In this document: in pieces, positions 54,238 through 62,718 of the stretch
Position numbering within the stretch: the first letter of the stretch is position 1
Layout: the number at the start of each line of letters is the position of its first letter
Source of the DNA: an uncultured Erysipelotrichaceae bacterium
GTDB lineage: Bacteria > Bacillota_I > Bacilli_A > Erysipelotrichales > Erysipelotrichaceae
DNA: 64,000 nt
Assembly: GCA_944325685.1 (NCBI GenBank)
Contig: CALVBC010000029.1
Location: 116,420 to 180,419 of the forward strand
Direction of reading: 5' to 3'
Notes under the pieces: model-generated
Database searches by the model: none
What the model saw: the letters and a program-made list of their open reading frames with translations, nothing else
Told to the model about the DNA's origin: nothing
Position numbers and translations under genes: made by a program

Positions 54238-55461
54238 TTAGATATGGATAGCTCCGTATTTACGGATACTCATCGGATAGATGAAGCTTCGATCGAAGTA
54301 TTGAGCCATGTATTCGATGAATTCATCTTTGTGTTCTTTGGCGATCAGGCAAGTTACCGTGCCTTTAAAGCCACCACCATGGACACGACATACGCCTTTA
54401 CCATGATGATCGATAAAGTTACGGATCAATGCTAGTGCTAAGGCGACTTTTTGCTCAGCAGGGCTGTTATTGCAATAACAGTTCTCTAATTGTTCAAATG
54501 ATGATCTAGCTGAAGCATCGATGAGATCGATGATCTTTTCGTACTCCTTATCTTCGATCGCTTTAGCGACCATATCGACTCTTTCAACTTCCTTATAGTA
54601 GTGGATAGCTCTTAATTTAGCTCTATCACTTGTGATGTCATTGAGTTTAGATAAAAGCGTATCAAAGTCACTATCACATAGTCTATCAACACCTAATACC
54701 TTAGCGGCATCTTTCATTTCATTCGGGATCGATGAATATTCAGCATTTAGGTCGGCATGAGATTCACCGGTATTGATGATGAATAGTTGATAGCCCATAT
54801 CATCAAATGAGAAGTCTAATTTCTCGTATTTTGGATCTTTTGGATCTTTGAAGTCGAGTAATACTGGACCACCGATCGCACAAGCCATTTGGTCGAGCAT
54901 GCCACTGGCTTTAAACCAGTAGTTGTTTTCTGCATATTGGCCGATCTTAGCATAGTCAGATACAGTCATCTTTTCACCATTGAAGAAATAATTGATTATA
55001 CTCATGATGACCATGGCATAGGATGCACTAGAAGATACACCAGCTGAACTGATGACATTTGATGTCAGGCAAGCATCAAAGCCTTTGACCACAAAGCGAT
55101 TGAGCTTTGTCGCTTCACACATGCCAGCCGTTAACGCCGCTGTGCCTCGACCGGTCTTGTATTGTTTTAGATCATCAAGATCGACGATGATCTCTTTGTA
55201 GCCATCGCTTTGGATATGGATGACATTGGTATTGTTTGGTTTAGCGATCGCGATCGTATCTAAAGAGATACTTGATCCGATAACTCTACCGCCATTGTGA
55301 TCGACGTGATTGCCGATGATCTCCGTCCGACCAGGACTTGAGAAGAATTCACCATCTTTGTGGTAGTACTTAGCTTCAAATTTAGCTTTTAAGTCATTAT
55401 AACGCTTGCTGCTCATCTCAGTCTCACCATAGAGCATCTCTAGTTTATTTGTGTCTAACAT
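54238..55461 (-). CDS. Galactokinase-family GHMP sugar kinase
   Basis: A 407-residue GHMP kinase with galactokinase architecture. The sugar-binding signature reads GRTEIIGNHVDHNGGRV, so the usual GEHTDYNGG is altered (Asn for Glu, His for Tyr). The phosphate loop is VISSAGVSSSASYA. The third motif is CRVHGGGFKGT. The altered signature is shared, as far as I recall, by a Clostridia/Erysipelotrichia subgroup, and the sugar may not be galactose. GGAGAT lies before the ATG. No other galactose genes are adjacent. Confidence 0.85.
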   Translation of the reverse strand: MLDTNKLEMLYGETEMSSKRYNDLKAKFEAKYYHKDGEFFSSPGRTEIIGNHVDHNGGRVIGSSISLDTIAIAKPNNTNVIHIQSDGYKEIIVDLDDLKQYKTGRGTAALTAGMCEATKLNRFVVKGFDACLTSNVISSAGVSSSASYAMVIMSIINYFFNGEKMTVSDYAKIGQYAENNYWFKASGMLDQMACAIGGPVLLDFKDPKDPKYEKLDFSFDDMGYQLFIINTGESHADLNAEYSSIPNEMKDAAKVLGVDRLCDSDFDTLLSKLNDITSDRAKLRAIHYYKEVERVDMVAKAIEDKEYEKIIDLIDASARSSFEQLENCYCNNSPAEQKVALALALIRNFIDHHGKGVCRVHGGGFKGTVTCLIAKEHKDEFIEYMAQYFDRSFIYPMSIRKYGAIHI

Positions 55462-55518
55462 AACATCTCCTTCGCTATATATGATAATCCATTTTAATGT
55501 TGTTTACCATATCAAAGG

Positions 55519-56166
55519 TCAGATATTCTTTGGCTTATATAGATGCATACTGATCATCATAGATATGAGATATATGATGATCGCTGTGATCGGCATTATA
55601 AGATCATATAAGGTAAAAGCACTGAAGATAGGATCTTTTAATAGTAGGGCTATCTCAACTCTAATGCCTAGTTGCATAAAGGAACAAGCACTGGCTATAA
55701 AAAGGATCGCATAGCGCGCTAACTTATTTTCGATACGAGAGATAATCGGTAACGCCAATCCCTCTATCAATAAGAAGATAAACGGTATTTCGATAATATC
55801 AAGAAAACTGCTTAAGATATAACTCGGATCGATCCCGATGAATAGATAGACGATCGAAGTGATGAGAAACGAGATGATAAAACCGACTAGTGTCATCATA
55901 AGGATCAATATGTATTTAGCTTTGATATAATCTTTTTTTAGGATCGGTAAACTCAATAGATAGGGTAAACTACCATCTTCTTGATCACTGATAAAACTAT
56001 AACAGGCTACCACCGAAATGATCCAAGTAGCCATAGTGACACTGATGAAATAGCCTTGACCTTTGATGACGTCATAGACCAAAGGGATGATCGCTAAGAT
56101 AAGCAAAGCGCTGATGTTTTTAGTGTGATATATCGTAAGGATGTCTTTTAAAAGTAAACCTTTCAT
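55519..56166 (-). CDS. ABC-2 type exporter permease, second copy
   Basis: A 215-residue membrane protein with about six hydrophobic helices and the N-terminus MKGLLLKDILTIYHTK. It resembles the preceding permease (which starts MKGLFIKDILTLKTN), so the two are probably paralogues forming a heterodimer. It matches the ABC-2 membrane proteins encoded with YtrA-type regulators. AAAGGATC precedes the ATG. It is the last gene of the gntR-ATPase-permease-permease unit. Confidence 0.82.
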   Translation of the reverse strand: MKGLLLKDILTIYHTKNISALLILAIIPLVYDVIKGQGYFISVTMATWIISVVACYSFISDQEDGSLPYLLSLPILKKDYIKAKYILILMMTLVGFIISFLITSIVYLFIGIDPSYILSSFLDIIEIPFIFLLIEGLALPIISRIENKLARYAILFIASACSFMQLGIRVEIALLLKDPIFSAFTLYDLIMPITAIIIYLISMMISMHLYKPKNI

Positions 56167-56179
56167 ATAGATCCTTTTA

Positions 56180-56806
56180 TCATAAGTTCTTGTTTGCCAT
56201 GATCTTTGCGCTTATAAGATATGATACAAAAAGGCAAATGAAAGCTGATATCGATATACAGATGAGACCCATTGGATCGACTATCGCCTTAATCGCATCA
56301 GCCTGACTTAGGTCGGCATAAAGACCATTAGAAGCGATGAGCGGTATCGTCATGATCGCTGTGATCGTAAGATGAACGATGATCGCTTTTTCAGGTGGAA
56401 AGGCGATCTTTATCGGGATGACGAAAGCGATATATATCATGATCATCATCACGATCGCTAGTAACAGATATAACTCATTTATATCGATCATCGTATTTTG
56501 GATAAGACTGGAGATAAGTAAGATAGTGGCCATAAAGCCTATCGTCACTGTGATGATGAATAAATACTTCTCTTTGACATATTGACGTCTATTTGTTGGC
56601 AGACATAAAAGATACATCAGGCAACGCTCGCTTTGATCATAGGAAAAAGATGAAGTCGCAAAGGATGAACCTAAAAGACCGACAAAGAAGTATGTGAAGA
56701 TCATCGACGACTCAATGCTCAAAAGAACAGCGAGCACCAGCATCGATATGAGATAGATAGTATTTGTCTTTAAAGTCAGGATATCTTTGATAAATAAACC
56801 TTTCAT
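56180..56806 (-). CDS. ABC-2 type exporter permease, first copy
   Basis: A 208-residue membrane protein with about six helices. I start it at the ATG at 56806, two bases downstream of the ATPase stop codon, with GGGAGAA inside the ATPase end; the longer frame runs into the ATPase gene and is not supported. A SFSYDQSERCLMYLLCLPTNRRQYVKEKY segment, with equivalent charges in the paralogue (ISDQEDGSLPYLLSLPI), is the likely coupling region with the ATPase. The exported substrate is unknown. Confidence 0.82.
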   Translation of the reverse strand: MKGLFIKDILTLKTNTIYLISMLVLAVLLSIESSMIFTYFFVGLLGSSFATSSFSYDQSERCLMYLLCLPTNRRQYVKEKYLFIITVTIGFMATILLISSLIQNTMIDINELYLLLAIVMMIMIYIAFVIPIKIAFPPEKAIIVHLTITAIMTIPLIASNGLYADLSQADAIKAIVDPMGLICISISAFICLFVSYLISAKIMANKNL

Positions 56807-56807
56807 A

Positions 56808-57653
56808 TTATTCTCCCTTAGCATACATCGTAAGTAACTTATCGATATCGCCTTTTTCGATGACGACATCAGGATAGTTTTCAATATAGAAGTTCCTTTG
56901 ATCGGTCAATAGATGATAGACGCCATTATCTTTGAATATCTTCAAGATATAGGTCTTATCGATATCGCGATAACCATCTTCATCGACCTTGATGATCGCA
57001 TAATCATCGATGACCTTATCCAGATCCTCATGTAAGACGATATTACCATCATCGATAAGATATATATCATCGGCGATCGCTTCTAGGTCGCTGGCGATAT
57101 GTGAGCTGATGATGATGGTGGCATCAGGATACTTGAGCATATGGTCACGTAATAGATCTAAGATCTCTGTACGAGCTAAGACATCAAGTCCTGCCGTTGG
57201 CTCATCAAGTAGTAATAGCTTGGGATGATGACTAATGGCACATAAGACCTTGAATCGCACTAACATACCCGTCGAAAACTCTTTTAATTTCTTATCTAGT
57301 GGTAAGTTGAGATCACTAGCTTTTTGTCTAAAGAAAGTTCCATCGAAATCATGATACATCGTCTCTAAGATGATGATCACATCATTGATCTTTAGCTCCT
57401 TGCTGAAGGTCGCATCAGCTAAGACGACACCGATCTTTTCTTTATCGGAGCGATCGAGTTTATCGTGATCCTTATCAAAGATCTTGATCGAACCACTATC
57501 GATCTTGATAAGATCGAGGATGGCTTTAAAAGTCGTCGTCTTACCAGCGCCATTAGTACCGACAAATGCCGATATCGCACCTTCTTTGATATCCATCGAC
57601 AAAGAAAGGGTAAAGTCGTTATAGTGTTTAGTGACATCTTTGAGTGTGATCAT
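56808..57653 (-). CDS. ABC transporter ATPase of the GntR-linked exporter
   Basis: A 281-residue ABC ATPase. Walker A is GTNGAGKTTTFK. The signature motif is the variant FSTGMLVRFKV, and Walker B is LLLLDEPTAGLD. An accessory C-terminal domain follows (about 215-281). It works with the two downstream permeases. Its start overlaps the gntR stop (ATGA) and follows GGAGGAA. YtrB/BcrA-like exporters of this layout often answer cell-wall-active compounds, which is an inference here. Confidence 0.9.
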   Translation of the reverse strand: MITLKDVTKHYNDFTLSLSMDIKEGAISAFVGTNGAGKTTTFKAILDLIKIDSGSIKIFDKDHDKLDRSDKEKIGVVLADATFSKELKINDVIIILETMYHDFDGTFFRQKASDLNLPLDKKLKEFSTGMLVRFKVLCAISHHPKLLLLDEPTAGLDVLARTEILDLLRDHMLKYPDATIIISSHIASDLEAIADDIYLIDDGNIVLHEDLDKVIDDYAIIKVDEDGYRDIDKTYILKIFKDNGVYHLLTDQRNFYIENYPDVVIEKGDIDKLLTMYAKGE

Positions 57654-58027
57654 GATCTTTCCTCCATCATTAGTTCAAATAACATCTTGATATCTTCTTT
57701 ATCTACATGATAACGTTCAGCTTTTTTAAGTAGGCTTACGATATCATCTTCAAGCTCTTTACGATTCTCTTCATCGATCTTAGCTTGATCTAAGATCGAT
57801 ATATAAGTTCCTTTGCCATGCACTGTCTTAGCTAAGCCTTTCTCTTCTAAGGTGTCATAGGCTTTTTTGACCGTCAGGGCACTGATCTTTAATTCATTGG
57901 CTAATATCCTGATCGAAGGCAGGGGATCACCATCTTTGAGTTCACCATCTTTGATCATGATCTTGATATCCTCGACGATCTGCTCATAGATCGGGATCAT
58001 ACTAGTCGTGTTGATAATGATCGGCAT
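57650..58027 (-). CDS. GntR-family regulator, YtrA type
   Basis: A short GntR-family repressor of 125 residues. The winged helix (about 8-75) has SMIPIYEQIVEDIKIMI and LPSIRILANELKISALTVKKAYDTLEEKG. A short C-terminal dimerisation helix replaces a full effector domain, the YtrA pattern. I use the ATG at 58027 because of AAGGAGGGAG upstream; the longer frame runs through the promoter. It is the first gene of the exporter operon and probably controls it through the repeats in its own promoter. Confidence 0.9.
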   Translation of the reverse strand: MPIIINTTSMIPIYEQIVEDIKIMIKDGELKDGDPLPSIRILANELKISALTVKKAYDTLEEKGLAKTVHGKGTYISILDQAKIDEENRKELEDDIVSLLKKAERYHVDKEDIKMLFELMMEERS

Positions 58028-58046
58028 CTTTCTCCCTCCTTGCATA

Positions 58047-58078
58047 AACAGTATATAACAGTATGTAACAGTAGTCAA
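58047..58078 (-). promoter_or_regulatory. gntR-exporter promoter with three 10-bp operator repeats
   Basis: On the minus strand TTGACT (58073-58078) and TATACT (58050-58055) are separated by 17 nt. The plus-strand heptamer AACAGTA occurs at 58047, 58057 and 58067, exactly 10 bp apart. The repeats cover the spacer and -10 box, so bound repressor dimers on one face of the helix would block transcription. Confidence 0.75.
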
Positions 58079-58118
58079 TATCCATAAGGTATAAAAAACT
58101 TGTTAAAAAAGTTGTCGT

Positions 58119-58151
58119 TTTAATAATCCTTTAATCTTTCGATCATATACT
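58119..58151 (+). promoter_or_regulatory. Promoter of the PepSY two-component operon with response-regulator repeats
   Basis: TATACT at 58146-58151 is a good -10 box. Upstream, TTTAAT occurs twice, at 58119 and 58130, 11 bp apart, in the -35 region. The spacing is typical for direct-repeat sites of OmpR-family regulators that activate promoters with weak -35 boxes. Confidence 0.55.
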
Positions 58152-58177
58152 TAAGCCATAAATAAGGAGGAACATAT

Positions 58178-59188
58178 ATGAATATACTTCGATCACAACC
58201 TATCAAAATAGCCCTTGGGATCATCATCGGTCTTGGGGTCATCATCTTAATCGCTTTAGCGATCGATGCGAACGGCAATAGAAATAGCTTATCGCAAAGC
58301 GATGCGCAAAATATCGCCTTAAAAGAGGCTGGCGTCAATAAAGATCAGGTCACTTCACTTGACGTGACTGATAAGAATACCTTCTATACGGTGACCTTTG
58401 TCGCTGATGGTAAAGCTTATAGTTATGATGTCAATAAGAGCGGTGATGTCATCAGAGCTTCATTCGCGATGGATGATACTAATACGGCTATCACTAAAGA
58501 AGATGCTCAAACAATCGCTTTAAATGATGCGGGGATAAATGCTGATGCATGTGACTATCTTAATGTCCATGAAGACCGCGATGATGGACGCGACGTATAT
58601 GATGTCGAATTCTATAGCGGCGGTGTTGAATATGACTATGAGATCAGTAAAGATGGTAAGATCACCCAAAAGGACTACGATATCGAAAACTATAAGCCAA
58701 ATACAGATAACAGCCAAACACCTACTACTTCACCAGTAACTGCTGATAAGACACGTGAAGAAGCCCAAGCTATCGCTTTAAAGGATGCTGGGGTAAGCGA
58801 GGCTGATTGCGTATATCTTGTCACCAACGAAGACTACGATGATGGCTATAGCCACTATGATGTTGAATTCTTTAGCGGTGGCGTTGAATATGATTATGAA
58901 GTAAGCAAAGATGGTCGTATCTTAAAGAAAGACTACGATATCGAAAACTACAAACCACAAGCAAATAGTAACACTACTAACAGCGATGTCATATCCTATG
59001 ACAAAGCTAAAGAGATCGCTTTAAGTAGGGTAGAAGGTGCTACTGATCAAAATATCCGGATCGAATTTGATCATGATGATGGTTATCCATACTATGATGG
59101 TGAAATATATTATAATGGTATGGAATATGAATTTGAGATCGATGGCTATACCGGTAATATCATCGAATGGTCAGCCGATCGTGACTAA
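58178..59188 (+). CDS. Membrane-anchored protein with four PepSY domains
   Basis: A 336-residue protein with one N-terminal membrane helix (about 9-28) and four PepSY-like repeats outside. The repeats begin near 36 (LSQSDAQNIALKEAGV), 104 (ITKEDAQTIALNDAGI), 186 (TREEAQAIALKDAGV) and 274 (ISYDKAKEIALSRV). Repeats 2 and 3 are nearly alike and include Y(D/V)EF(Y/F)SGGVEYDYE. Ser/Thr/Asn/Pro linkers join them. PepSY domains are thought to modulate proteases or sensor proteins. It heads an operon with a response regulator and kinase, so it may be the sensed or regulated partner. AAGGAGG precedes the ATG. Confidence 0.9.
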   Translation: MNILRSQPIKIALGIIIGLGVIILIALAIDANGNRNSLSQSDAQNIALKEAGVNKDQVTSLDVTDKNTFYTVTFVADGKAYSYDVNKSGDVIRASFAMDDTNTAITKEDAQTIALNDAGINADACDYLNVHEDRDDGRDVYDVEFYSGGVEYDYEISKDGKITQKDYDIENYKPNTDNSQTPTTSPVTADKTREEAQAIALKDAGVSEADCVYLVTNEDYDDGYSHYDVEFFSGGVEYDYEVSKDGRILKKDYDIENYKPQANSNTTNSDVISYDKAKEIALSRVEGATDQNIRIEFDHDDGYPYYDGEIYYNGMEYEFEIDGYTGNIIEWSADRD

Positions 59189-59193
59189 AAGAT

Positions 59194-59862
59194 ATGCGGA
59201 TATTAGTTGTAGAAGATGAAAAAGATCTGAATAGCCTGATCCAAAAAAGGCTCAGGGAAGAAGGATATACAGTCGATGGTTGTTTTGATGGCAAAGAAGC
59301 CATCGACTATCTTGATAGTGCCGATTATGACCTTATGATCGCTGATATCATGATGCCTAATATGGATGGTCTATCACTAGTCAAAAAGATCCGTGATCAA
59401 AAAGATAATATGCCGATCATCTTCTTAAGCGCTAAGGATACGGTCTTAGACCGCGTTGAAGGGCTTGATGCTGGAGCGGATGACTATCTCATCAAACCGT
59501 TTGCTTTCGAAGAGCTGATGGCGCGTATTAGAGTCTTAGTGCGCAAAGACCAAAAGGAAAAGTCCAATATCCTAAAAGTTGCTGATCTTTCCTTAGATCA
59601 AAAGACTCATCAAGTAAAAAGAGGTGATCAAGAGATCAACCTTTCCAGCAAGGAATTCAATCTTTTAAGATATATGATGCTCAATAAGGGGATCGTCTTA
59701 TCTAGAGATACATTAGAAGAGCACATCTGGGATTTTGATCATATCGCCTCTAGTAATGTGATCGACGTCTATATCCGTTACTTACGCAAGAAGATCGATG
59801 ATGGCTATGATCATAAACTGATCCACACTGTTCGCGGTAGTGGTTATGTGGTGAAAGAATGA
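59194..59862 (+). CDS. OmpR-family response regulator of the PepSY operon
   Basis: A 222-residue regulator. The receiver domain has E7-D8, the phospho-acceptor Asp51 in MIADIMMPN and Lys in LIKPF. The winged-helix output domain (about 125-222) contains SSNVIDVYIRYLRKKI and TVRGSGYVV. It starts 5 bp after the PepSY gene, with no strong ribosome site. It overlaps the kinase start by 4 nt. The TTTAAT repeats before the operon are its likely site. Confidence 0.94.
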   Translation: MRILVVEDEKDLNSLIQKRLREEGYTVDGCFDGKEAIDYLDSADYDLMIADIMMPNMDGLSLVKKIRDQKDNMPIIFLSAKDTVLDRVEGLDAGADDYLIKPFAFEELMARIRVLVRKDQKEKSNILKVADLSLDQKTHQVKRGDQEINLSSKEFNLLRYMMLNKGIVLSRDTLEEHIWDFDHIASSNVIDVYIRYLRKKIDDGYDHKLIHTVRGSGYVVKE

Positions 59863-61205
59863 GACATCTATCGATCAAAGCTAGGCTAGTACTACTACAT
59901 ACTATCTTAATGACTTTAGTAATCTTTTTAGTACTAGGGATCTTATTCAGTATCTCATCAAATGAGATCTTATCTAATGTCCATGATACACTGATGACAA
60001 GGGTCAATGAGAGCTATGAGTATATCAGCTATGAAGATGGTTTATTGACCTTTGACAATGACTTTATTGAGATCCGAGATAATATCTACCTTTCCGCATA
60101 TGAGCCTGATGACACAGCGCTGATCTATGGTAAATTGCCTCGTGGTTTTAATCGCGATGTCGCCTTTGAAGAGGGGATGATCCAAGAGGTCGATATCGGT
60201 GAAGTCACCTATGATGTTTATGATATGAGCGTTCCGATCGACGGCTATCATACGATCATCGTAAGAGGTGTCGTATCTTTAACAGCGGCGCAAAGTGAAT
60301 TCCAAAATACCTTGAGGATCGCTCTTATTTTATTGCCATTACTCATGGTCTTAGAGGTCATAATCGGCTATCTATTATCTAAAAGAGCGATGGCTCCGGT
60401 CAGTAAGATCACTTCAACGGTCAAAGATATCCGAAGCAGTAAAGACCTATCAAAGAGGATCGCTTTAAAAGGTGGCTCAGATGAGATATATGTCTTAGCT
60501 GATACCTTTGATGAGTTACTAGCGGATGTCGATAAGAGCATCGCCAGAGAAAAGAGCTTCACCAGTGATGTCGCCCATGAATTAAGGACCCCAATCGCAA
60601 CGATGAAGTTAGCGATCGAAGATGTCTTAAGGCATGATCTTGATCAAGAGGTCAAAGATGATATCATGATCATCAAAAACAAGAATGATCTCATGGCAAA
60701 GATGGTAAGTGAACTATTGAACTTATCACGGATCGATCAAGGTCGTTTAGTGATCGAAAAAGGTGATCTTGATCTCAGCGAGTTAACAGAAGTCATGATC
60801 GATGAATTTAAAGAAGTGGCTACAAATAAAGGTTTAACACTAGAGTCAAAGATCGATCAAGGCATCATCATCGAAGCTGATGAGACGCTTATCATCCGTC
60901 TTTATACCAACGTCTTAGAAAATGCGATCAAATTCGCCAAGACGAAAGTTGAAGTCTTCCTTAAAAAAGAAGATCAAAAAGCGATCATCGAAATAAGAGA
61001 TGATGGTATCGGTATCAAAGAAGAAGACATCCCGAAGATCTTTGATCGCTTTTATCAAGTCGATCCTAGCCGAAATGATAAAGGTAGTGGTTTAGGTCTA
61101 TCGATGGTCAAGTGGATATTAGAAGTCCATGATGCGAGCTATGAAGTACAAAGCAAGATCGATATAGGGACATCTTTTATCTTCACGTTTAAGATCAAAG
61201 GATGA
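59859..61205 (+). CDS. Sensor histidine kinase of the PepSY operon
   Basis: A 448-residue membrane kinase. Helices near 10-32 and 150-172 enclose an extracytoplasmic domain of about 115 residues. A HAMP domain follows (MAPVSKITSTVKDIR). The H-box is SDVAHELRTPIATMK with His240, and the ATPase domain has NVLENAIKFA, DDGIGI and GSGLGLSMVKWI. The PepSY protein encoded two genes upstream is a candidate accessory on the same side of the membrane as the sensor. Confidence 0.94.
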   Translation: MRHLSIKARLVLLHTILMTLVIFLVLGILFSISSNEILSNVHDTLMTRVNESYEYISYEDGLLTFDNDFIEIRDNIYLSAYEPDDTALIYGKLPRGFNRDVAFEEGMIQEVDIGEVTYDVYDMSVPIDGYHTIIVRGVVSLTAAQSEFQNTLRIALILLPLLMVLEVIIGYLLSKRAMAPVSKITSTVKDIRSSKDLSKRIALKGGSDEIYVLADTFDELLADVDKSIAREKSFTSDVAHELRTPIATMKLAIEDVLRHDLDQEVKDDIMIIKNKNDLMAKMVSELLNLSRIDQGRLVIEKGDLDLSELTEVMIDEFKEVATNKGLTLESKIDQGIIIEADETLIIRLYTNVLENAIKFAKTKVEVFLKKEDQKAIIEIRDDGIGIKEEDIPKIFDRFYQVDPSRNDKGSGLGLSMVKWILEVHDASYEVQSKIDIGTSFIFTFKIKG

Positions 61206-61230
61206 TATCATACAGGCAAGGAGTTAAACC

Positions 61231-61800
61231 ATGAATGTAGATATCGATATCAAAAGGGTAGTATTAAAGACCAAACGTTTAAAGCTCAGAAGTTGGCAGA
61301 TGAGTGATCTTGATGACTTTTATGCCTATGCCAGTGTTGATGGGGTAGGGCAGATGGCTGGTTGGTCACCACATAAAGACAAAGAAGAATCAAAACGCAT
61401 CCTAAAGCATTTCATCGATGAAAGGAAGACCTTTGCGATCGTGATGGATGATAGGGTCATCGGCTCGATCGGCATCGAAAAATACGACGAGACCTTTATG
61501 CCAGAATTTGAATATCTCAAAGGTCGTGAGCTCGGTTTTGTCTTGGCTAAGGATAAATGGGGACAGGGTATCATGCCTGAAGCGTGTAGGGCTGTCATCA
61601 AGTATCTATTTGAAGATGTCGATCTTGACTTTATGACCTGTAGTCATTTTCTAGATAATGATCGCTCAAGACGGGTCCAAGAAAAACTCGGCTTTCATAA
61701 GTATAAGTACAATGAAAACTACACGACCAAAGACGGTACCATCAAGCCTAATCAGACGAATATCCTTTTCAAAGAGGAGTGGCTAGATGAGCCTCATTAA
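61231..61800 (+). CDS. GNAT N-acetyltransferase, RimJ/RimL type
   Basis: A 189-residue GNAT enzyme. The N-terminus has TKRLKLRSWQMSDLDDFYAY. The acetyl-CoA segment is GFVLAKDKWGQGIMPEACRAVIKYLF and the end contains DNDRSRRVQEKLGFHKY. Members acetylate protein N-termini or small amines. CAAGGAG precedes the ATG, and a possible extended -10, TGA-TATCAT, overlaps the kinase stop. It overlaps the next gene by 14 nt. Confidence 0.86.
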   Translation: MNVDIDIKRVVLKTKRLKLRSWQMSDLDDFYAYASVDGVGQMAGWSPHKDKEESKRILKHFIDERKTFAIVMDDRVIGSIGIEKYDETFMPEFEYLKGRELGFVLAKDKWGQGIMPEACRAVIKYLFEDVDLDFMTCSHFLDNDRSRRVQEKLGFHKYKYNENYTTKDGTIKPNQTNILFKEEWLDEPH

Positions 61801-62323
61801 AAGGTCGATGAAAAGAGACGACATCAAAGCGATCACTAAAAAGCGCTATCGGTCGCTTAAGATCGATGACGTCTTTTTTTCTGGTATCGTCAGTCTATTA
61901 ACGATCGATGAAGTTAGTGAGTCTGTATATTCTAGTACAGGCCATTATAAGATCATCGACAAAGGCTATAAGTGGTTACAACTTGCACCTTTTGATGATT
62001 ACTATTGGCTTACAGTGAGGATCACAAACGATAATATCGAAGATAGTTATTTTGATGTGACATCAAAAAATCACTTTGATGATCTAGATGATCCTTGGTT
62101 TGAAGACCTATGCCTTGATATCATCATCCCTTATAAAGAAAAGCCCATCTTAGTTGATGAAGATGAGCTTTTAAAGGCTTATGAAGATGGTCTTATCGAT
62201 AAAGGAGCTTATGATAAAGCGTATAAAGTAGTTCATAAGATCATCGATACTTATCTAGAAGACCAAGACAGTTACTATGACCATCTATATCACTATTATC
62301 ATCTTTTAAAGGATGATGACTAG
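61787..62323 (+). CDS. DUF402 family protein, second paralogue
   Basis: A 178-residue protein of the DUF402/COG2306 group. It has YKWLQLAPFDDYYWLTV, YFDVTSKNHFDDLDDPWFEDLCLDIII and the acidic LVDEDELLKAYEDGLIDKGAYDKAY. The last two blocks carry the acidic residues expected for metal and phosphate-ester chemistry. It is less like Ntdp than the copy at 34409, and its substrate is unknown. Translation is probably coupled to the preceding GNAT. Its 3' end overlaps the convergent zinc-ribbon gene by 18 bp. Confidence 0.8.
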   Translation: MSLIKRSMKRDDIKAITKKRYRSLKIDDVFFSGIVSLLTIDEVSESVYSSTGHYKIIDKGYKWLQLAPFDDYYWLTVRITNDNIEDSYFDVTSKNHFDDLDDPWFEDLCLDIIIPYKEKPILVDEDELLKAYEDGLIDKGAYDKAYKVVHKIIDTYLEDQDSYYDHLYHYYHLLKDDD

Positions 62324-62695
62324 GATACCGATGATGATGACGATAGCACCGATGATATAGGAGAGGTATTTGAAGATACCTCTTTCTTCATGCCACCTTT
62401 CTTGGCTGTTTGATCTTTGCGTCGTAAATAGCCTTGTATAGTAATCACCGACATTGATCCCATTCATAAAACAGATCATGACGCCAAAGGCGATGATCGC
62501 AAAGCCAATATATAACTTATCATTAGTGATCATCATCAAAAAGAAGAATAAGATCGCGATAAGTAAGCTTACAACAACGCCGATGACACTGTGATCACGG
62601 TTATTGTGCATTAGCGCATGTCTTCTTTCATGTTCATCACAGCAATATGTCATCCCATCAGGGATCTCTTTTCCACAATATCTACATTTATTCAT
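62306..62695 (-). CDS. Zinc-ribbon membrane protein of unknown function
   Basis: A 129-residue protein not assigned to a characterised family. The N-terminus MNKCRYCGKEIPDGMTYCCDE provides four or five Cys for a zinc ribbon. Three hydrophobic segments follow (about 38-58, 61-81 and 110-129), with a polar loop YYTRLFTTQRSNSQERWHEE between the last two. I choose the ATG at 62695, which starts at the zinc ribbon and lies 6 nt after a TATAAT box; the longer frame crosses that box. Confidence 0.7.
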   Translation of the reverse strand: MNKCRYCGKEIPDGMTYCCDEHERRHALMHNNRDHSVIGVVVSLLIAILFFFLMMITNDKLYIGFAIIAFGVMICFMNGINVGDYYTRLFTTQRSNSQERWHEERGIFKYLSYIIGAIVIIIGILVIIL

Positions 62696-62707
62696 GGGGA
62701 AATTATA
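62696..62707 (-). promoter_or_regulatory. -10 box of the zinc-ribbon gene, predicted leaderless transcript
   Basis: TATAAT on the minus strand is followed by TTCCCC (6 nt) and the ATG at 62695. No ribosome site is present. Confidence 0.65.
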
Positions 62708-62718
62708 CATCTGAATGA

